Source: Syntrophomonas sp. UBA5314
GTDB taxonomy: Bacteria; Bacillota; Syntrophomonadia; Syntrophomonadales; Syntrophomonadaceae
Reading direction: 5' to 3'
Assembly: GCA_002410325.1 (NCBI GenBank)
Contig: DHRK01000043.1
Span: forward strand, 1,524 to 29,148
Length of the DNA stretch: 27,625 bases
Positions 25,556 through 27,625 of this stretch are shown piece by piece. Position 1 is the stretch's first letter, and every line of letters begins with the position of its first letter. Under the pieces are notes generated by a model. The model was not told the DNA's origin. It saw nothing but the letters and a program-made list of their open reading frames with translations, and searched no databases. Made by a program: the position numbers and the translations under genes.

Positions 25556-27451
25556 CTATGGTCTGGATGCTAACTCGGCCTTTTTGGCCAGGCGGTAGGC
25601 CTTTATATCGTCCAGGTAAAATGGAATAATGGATACGATCACATTGCGCTTTTTGAGCATGGCATTGGCGATAAAAAGACTGGTATTGTTGTGCAGGGAC
25701 ATTTCCCAGCGATGGGAGACAAAAAACTGGGGCAAAAGCACGGTAATGACGTCTCCCGGCTGGGAACCGTGCTCTTCGGAATCAATGTATTCAGTCAGGA
25801 GATTTACCACTTCCCGGTAGGGTGAAAACTTTACTATCAGGGGTATGTCGGTGTTCAATAGAGACCATTTGCGCCGTAGCTTGTCAGCCGCTCCTTCATA
25901 GATTTCCACGTGAAAGGCCTCCACGTTAGGTGTAAGGCTGCGCGCATAGCGCATAGCCTTGACCACCATGGCATTGAGGCTGTCAATGGGAACAATGACG
26001 TGATGGGAATAAGTAGCGGTAAAGTTCAGCCGGGGCAAGAGCTCATTGGGAATATCCAGTTGATTGGCTACTGACAAATAGTGCTTCTTAATCTTTAGCA
26101 TCGCAGCTATTATTACAGGTACCACCACAAATACTACCCAGGCTCCCTCGGTGAACTTGGTTACGCCAATAACAGCGACCGCCGCCCCAGTGGTTAACGC
26201 ACCCAACCCGTTTATCAGGGCCTTTAAATGCCAGGCATGGGCTCTTTCTTTCCACCAGTGGATCACCATGCCGGTTTGGGAAAGGGTAAAGGATGTAAAA
26301 ACGCCTACGGCGTATAGATTTATCAACAGATGAGTATCGGCCTGAAAGACTATGATTAGAGCGGCGGCAGCCAGACTCAACATGATAATGCCGTTGTTAA
26401 AATTAAGGCGATGCCCCCGCATAGACAACTGGCGCGGTACATAGCCATCCTGGGCGATCACCGAGAGCAGGGTGGGAAAACCGCTGTAAGCGGTATTGGC
26501 CGCCAGAGCCAGGATCATTGCCGTAGTTGCTGCGATTATATAAACCATTATCCCCGGGCCGAAGACGCTTAGAGTAAGCTGGCTTATCACTGTCTGCCGG
26601 GGATGGGGGATAATGTGATAGGTATGGGCCAGGAAGGCCACGCCTCCAAAGCAAATAACTATGGCTATACCGAGTAAAATATACACGATTTTAGCGTTTT
26701 TAGCTGCCGGGGCTCTAAAATTGGGCACTGCATTACTTACCGCTTCGATTCCGGTAACAGCGCTGCAACCCGAGGCGAAGGCCCGGATGAGAAGGATAAC
26801 GGTTAAAGCTTGAGTACCATAGCCCAGGGTTTCTGACGGAGAATCAGGGGGAATTAGACTGCTACCGGCCAGGTGTTTGAATATTCCGGCTATTATCAAA
26901 ACTACCAGTGAGATGATAAACGCATAGGTAGGCAAGCTGAAAATGCGGGCTGACTCCCTGATCCCCCGCAGGTTGCCGATGGCCAGCAAAATGATCATAA
27001 TGAGGCAGATGGCTACTTTGTGCGGGTAAAGCTGCGGAAAGGCTGAAGTGATGGCCGCAGTGGCGGCTGCGATGCTCACCGACACGGTCAGGACATAATC
27101 TACGGAAAGAGAAGCGCCGGCAACCAGACTGTAAATAGGCCCCAGGTTCTCCTTGGCTACCACATAAGCCCCACCGCCGTTGGGATAGGCATCCACAACG
27201 TGCCGGTAGGAAAATACCAGTATAGTCATGAGGGCAATGATAGCCAGTGCTATCCTGGGCATCCAGATAAAAGAAGCGATGCCCAGGGCCGGAACCAGCA
27301 CTAAAAGGATTTCTTCCACGGCATAGGCCACCGAAGATATAGAGTCGCTGGCCAGAATGGGCATGCCCCAGAAAACGTTTAATTTTTCGCCGCTCAGCTG
27401 GCTGCTGGCCATGCTTTTCCCAAAGACGAACCTGCTCAACTTTCTAAACAC
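25556..27451 (-). CDS. kimA: KimA/YdaO-type potassium transporter (APC superfamily)
   Basis: An integral membrane potassium importer. The 631 residues contain about 12 membrane segments, then a cytosolic C-terminal domain (about 460-630). The pattern matches B. subtilis KimA as I remember it: GEKLNVFWGMPILASDSISSVAY, YPNGGGAYVVAKENLG, DYVLTVSVSIAA, GVFTSFTLSQTG and the ending LHNNTSLFIANAMLKKRN...IIPFYLDD. I chose the GTG at 27451 (ggaagg upstream, start aligned with KimA) over the ATG at 27505, which lacks a binding site. KimA of Bacillus is shut down by c-di-AMP. Here it heads a kimA-kdpD-kdpE set, with 96 bases between it and kdpD. The window ends 174 bases upstream, so its promoter and any riboswitch are only partly visible. 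Confidence 0.9.
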   Translation of the reverse strand: MFRKLSRFVFGKSMASSQLSGEKLNVFWGMPILASDSISSVAYAVEEILLVLVPALGIASFIWMPRIALAIIALMTILVFSYRHVVDAYPNGGGAYVVAKENLGPIYSLVAGASLSVDYVLTVSVSIAAATAAITSAFPQLYPHKVAICLIMIILLAIGNLRGIRESARIFSLPTYAFIISLVVLIIAGIFKHLAGSSLIPPDSPSETLGYGTQALTVILLIRAFASGCSAVTGIEAVSNAVPNFRAPAAKNAKIVYILLGIAIVICFGGVAFLAHTYHIIPHPRQTVISQLTLSVFGPGIMVYIIAATTAMILALAANTAYSGFPTLLSVIAQDGYVPRQLSMRGHRLNFNNGIIMLSLAAAALIIVFQADTHLLINLYAVGVFTSFTLSQTGMVIHWWKERAHAWHLKALINGLGALTTGAAVAVIGVTKFTEGAWVVFVVVPVIIAAMLKIKKHYLSVANQLDIPNELLPRLNFTATYSHHVIVPIDSLNAMVVKAMRYARSLTPNVEAFHVEIYEGAADKLRRKWSLLNTDIPLIVKFSPYREVVNLLTEYIDSEEHGSQPGDVITVLLPQFFVSHRWEMSLHNNTSLFIANAMLKKRNVIVSIIPFYLDDIKAYRLAKKAELASRP

Positions 27452-27584
27452 TTCGCTAACCCTTCCTTCCTGCGCGCCACAAGCTCCAAAACCTGATTTG
27501 TCCATGTGTTTTCAGCTTTAGTTTAAGGCTTCAATCCATAAATTATCTGTTGGAAGATCCGGACATGGGTGTAAAAATTTCATA

Positions 27585-27625
27585 TACATATGCACAGAAA
27601 CCAGAAACCAGGGGGACGGTTCTTC
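27585..27625. repeat. Possible edge of a REP-like intergenic repeat
   Basis: The last 40 bases contain cagaaac twice in tandem, then agggggacggttcttc. The gggggacggttct core resembles an end sequence often seen in clostridial REP-type or IS200-related intergenic repeats, from memory. Only one edge is inside the window, so neither the structure nor the mobility can be judged. Confidence 0.3.

Noticed and set aside
27452..27505. ATG start adding 18 residues to KimA
   Set aside because: Lacks a binding site; the GTG at 27451 has ggaagg and lines up with the start of known KimA.
27506..27625. c-di-AMP (ydaO-type) riboswitch before kimA
   Set aside because: The family regulates kimA in Bacillus, but I could not find its conserved core in the visible 120 bases; a longer leader lies outside the window.
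1..27625. tRNA, rRNA, CRISPR array, complete insertion sequence or prophage
   Set aside because: I saw no cloverleaf, no regularly spaced repeats and no transposase or phage gene in any frame given.

Overview
The window looks like a chromosomal segment of an anaerobic, low-to-mid GC Clostridia/Firmicutes bacterium, most plausibly a Syntrophomonas-like fatty-acid-oxidising syntroph. This is inferred from strong GGAGG-type ribosome binding sites, a dense set of butyrate/short-chain beta-oxidation genes, sigma-54 activators, and a KimA-type potassium transporter of the Bacillus YdaO family. No database search was possible, so the genus is an inference.

Layout. 1-815 is a non-coding region with a terminator-like hairpin, a possible structured RNA (about 300-490) and a sigma-54 promoter (675-691). 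816-6908 (+) is a five-gene operon: 3-hydroxybutyryl-CoA dehydrogenase, enoyl-CoA hydratase, thiolase, CaiB-type CoA-transferase and a long (610 aa) acyl-CoA dehydrogenase. 7145-12973 (+) holds a GntP-family permease with its own sigma-A-like promoter, an acyl-CoA synthetase, a soluble chemoreceptor with a duplicated sensor domain, and an orphan PAS/AAA+/Fis sigma-54 activator. After a 545-bp gap comes a second crotonase-fold gene (13519-14292) with its terminator, then a convergent CPA2/KefB-type cation antiporter (14429-16429, -). The 512-bp divergent region 16430-16941 carries a second, nearly consensus sigma-54 promoter. It drives a second acyl-CoA operon (+): acetyl-CoA hydrolase/CoA-transferase, two acyl-CoA dehydrogenases, then a cytosolic PAS histidine kinase and an NtrC-type response regulator. 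The end of the window (-) is kimA-kdpD-kdpE, with a KdpD that lacks its N-terminal cytosolic sensor half.

How it may work together. The first operon contains every beta-oxidation step from an acyl-CoA to acetyl-CoA. CoA can be loaded either by transfer (CaiB-like, 4-hydroxybutyrate/acetate-type transferase) or by ATP (acyl-CoA synthetase). Transfer is the cheaper route, which would suit an organism living near thermodynamic limits. Both strong sigma-54 promoters lie in front of beta-oxidation genes, and two sigma-54 activators are encoded in the same window. A local substrate-sensing regulatory circuit is therefore the most interesting hypothesis. The potassium genes (antiporter, KimA, KdpDE) form a second theme interleaved with the metabolic one.
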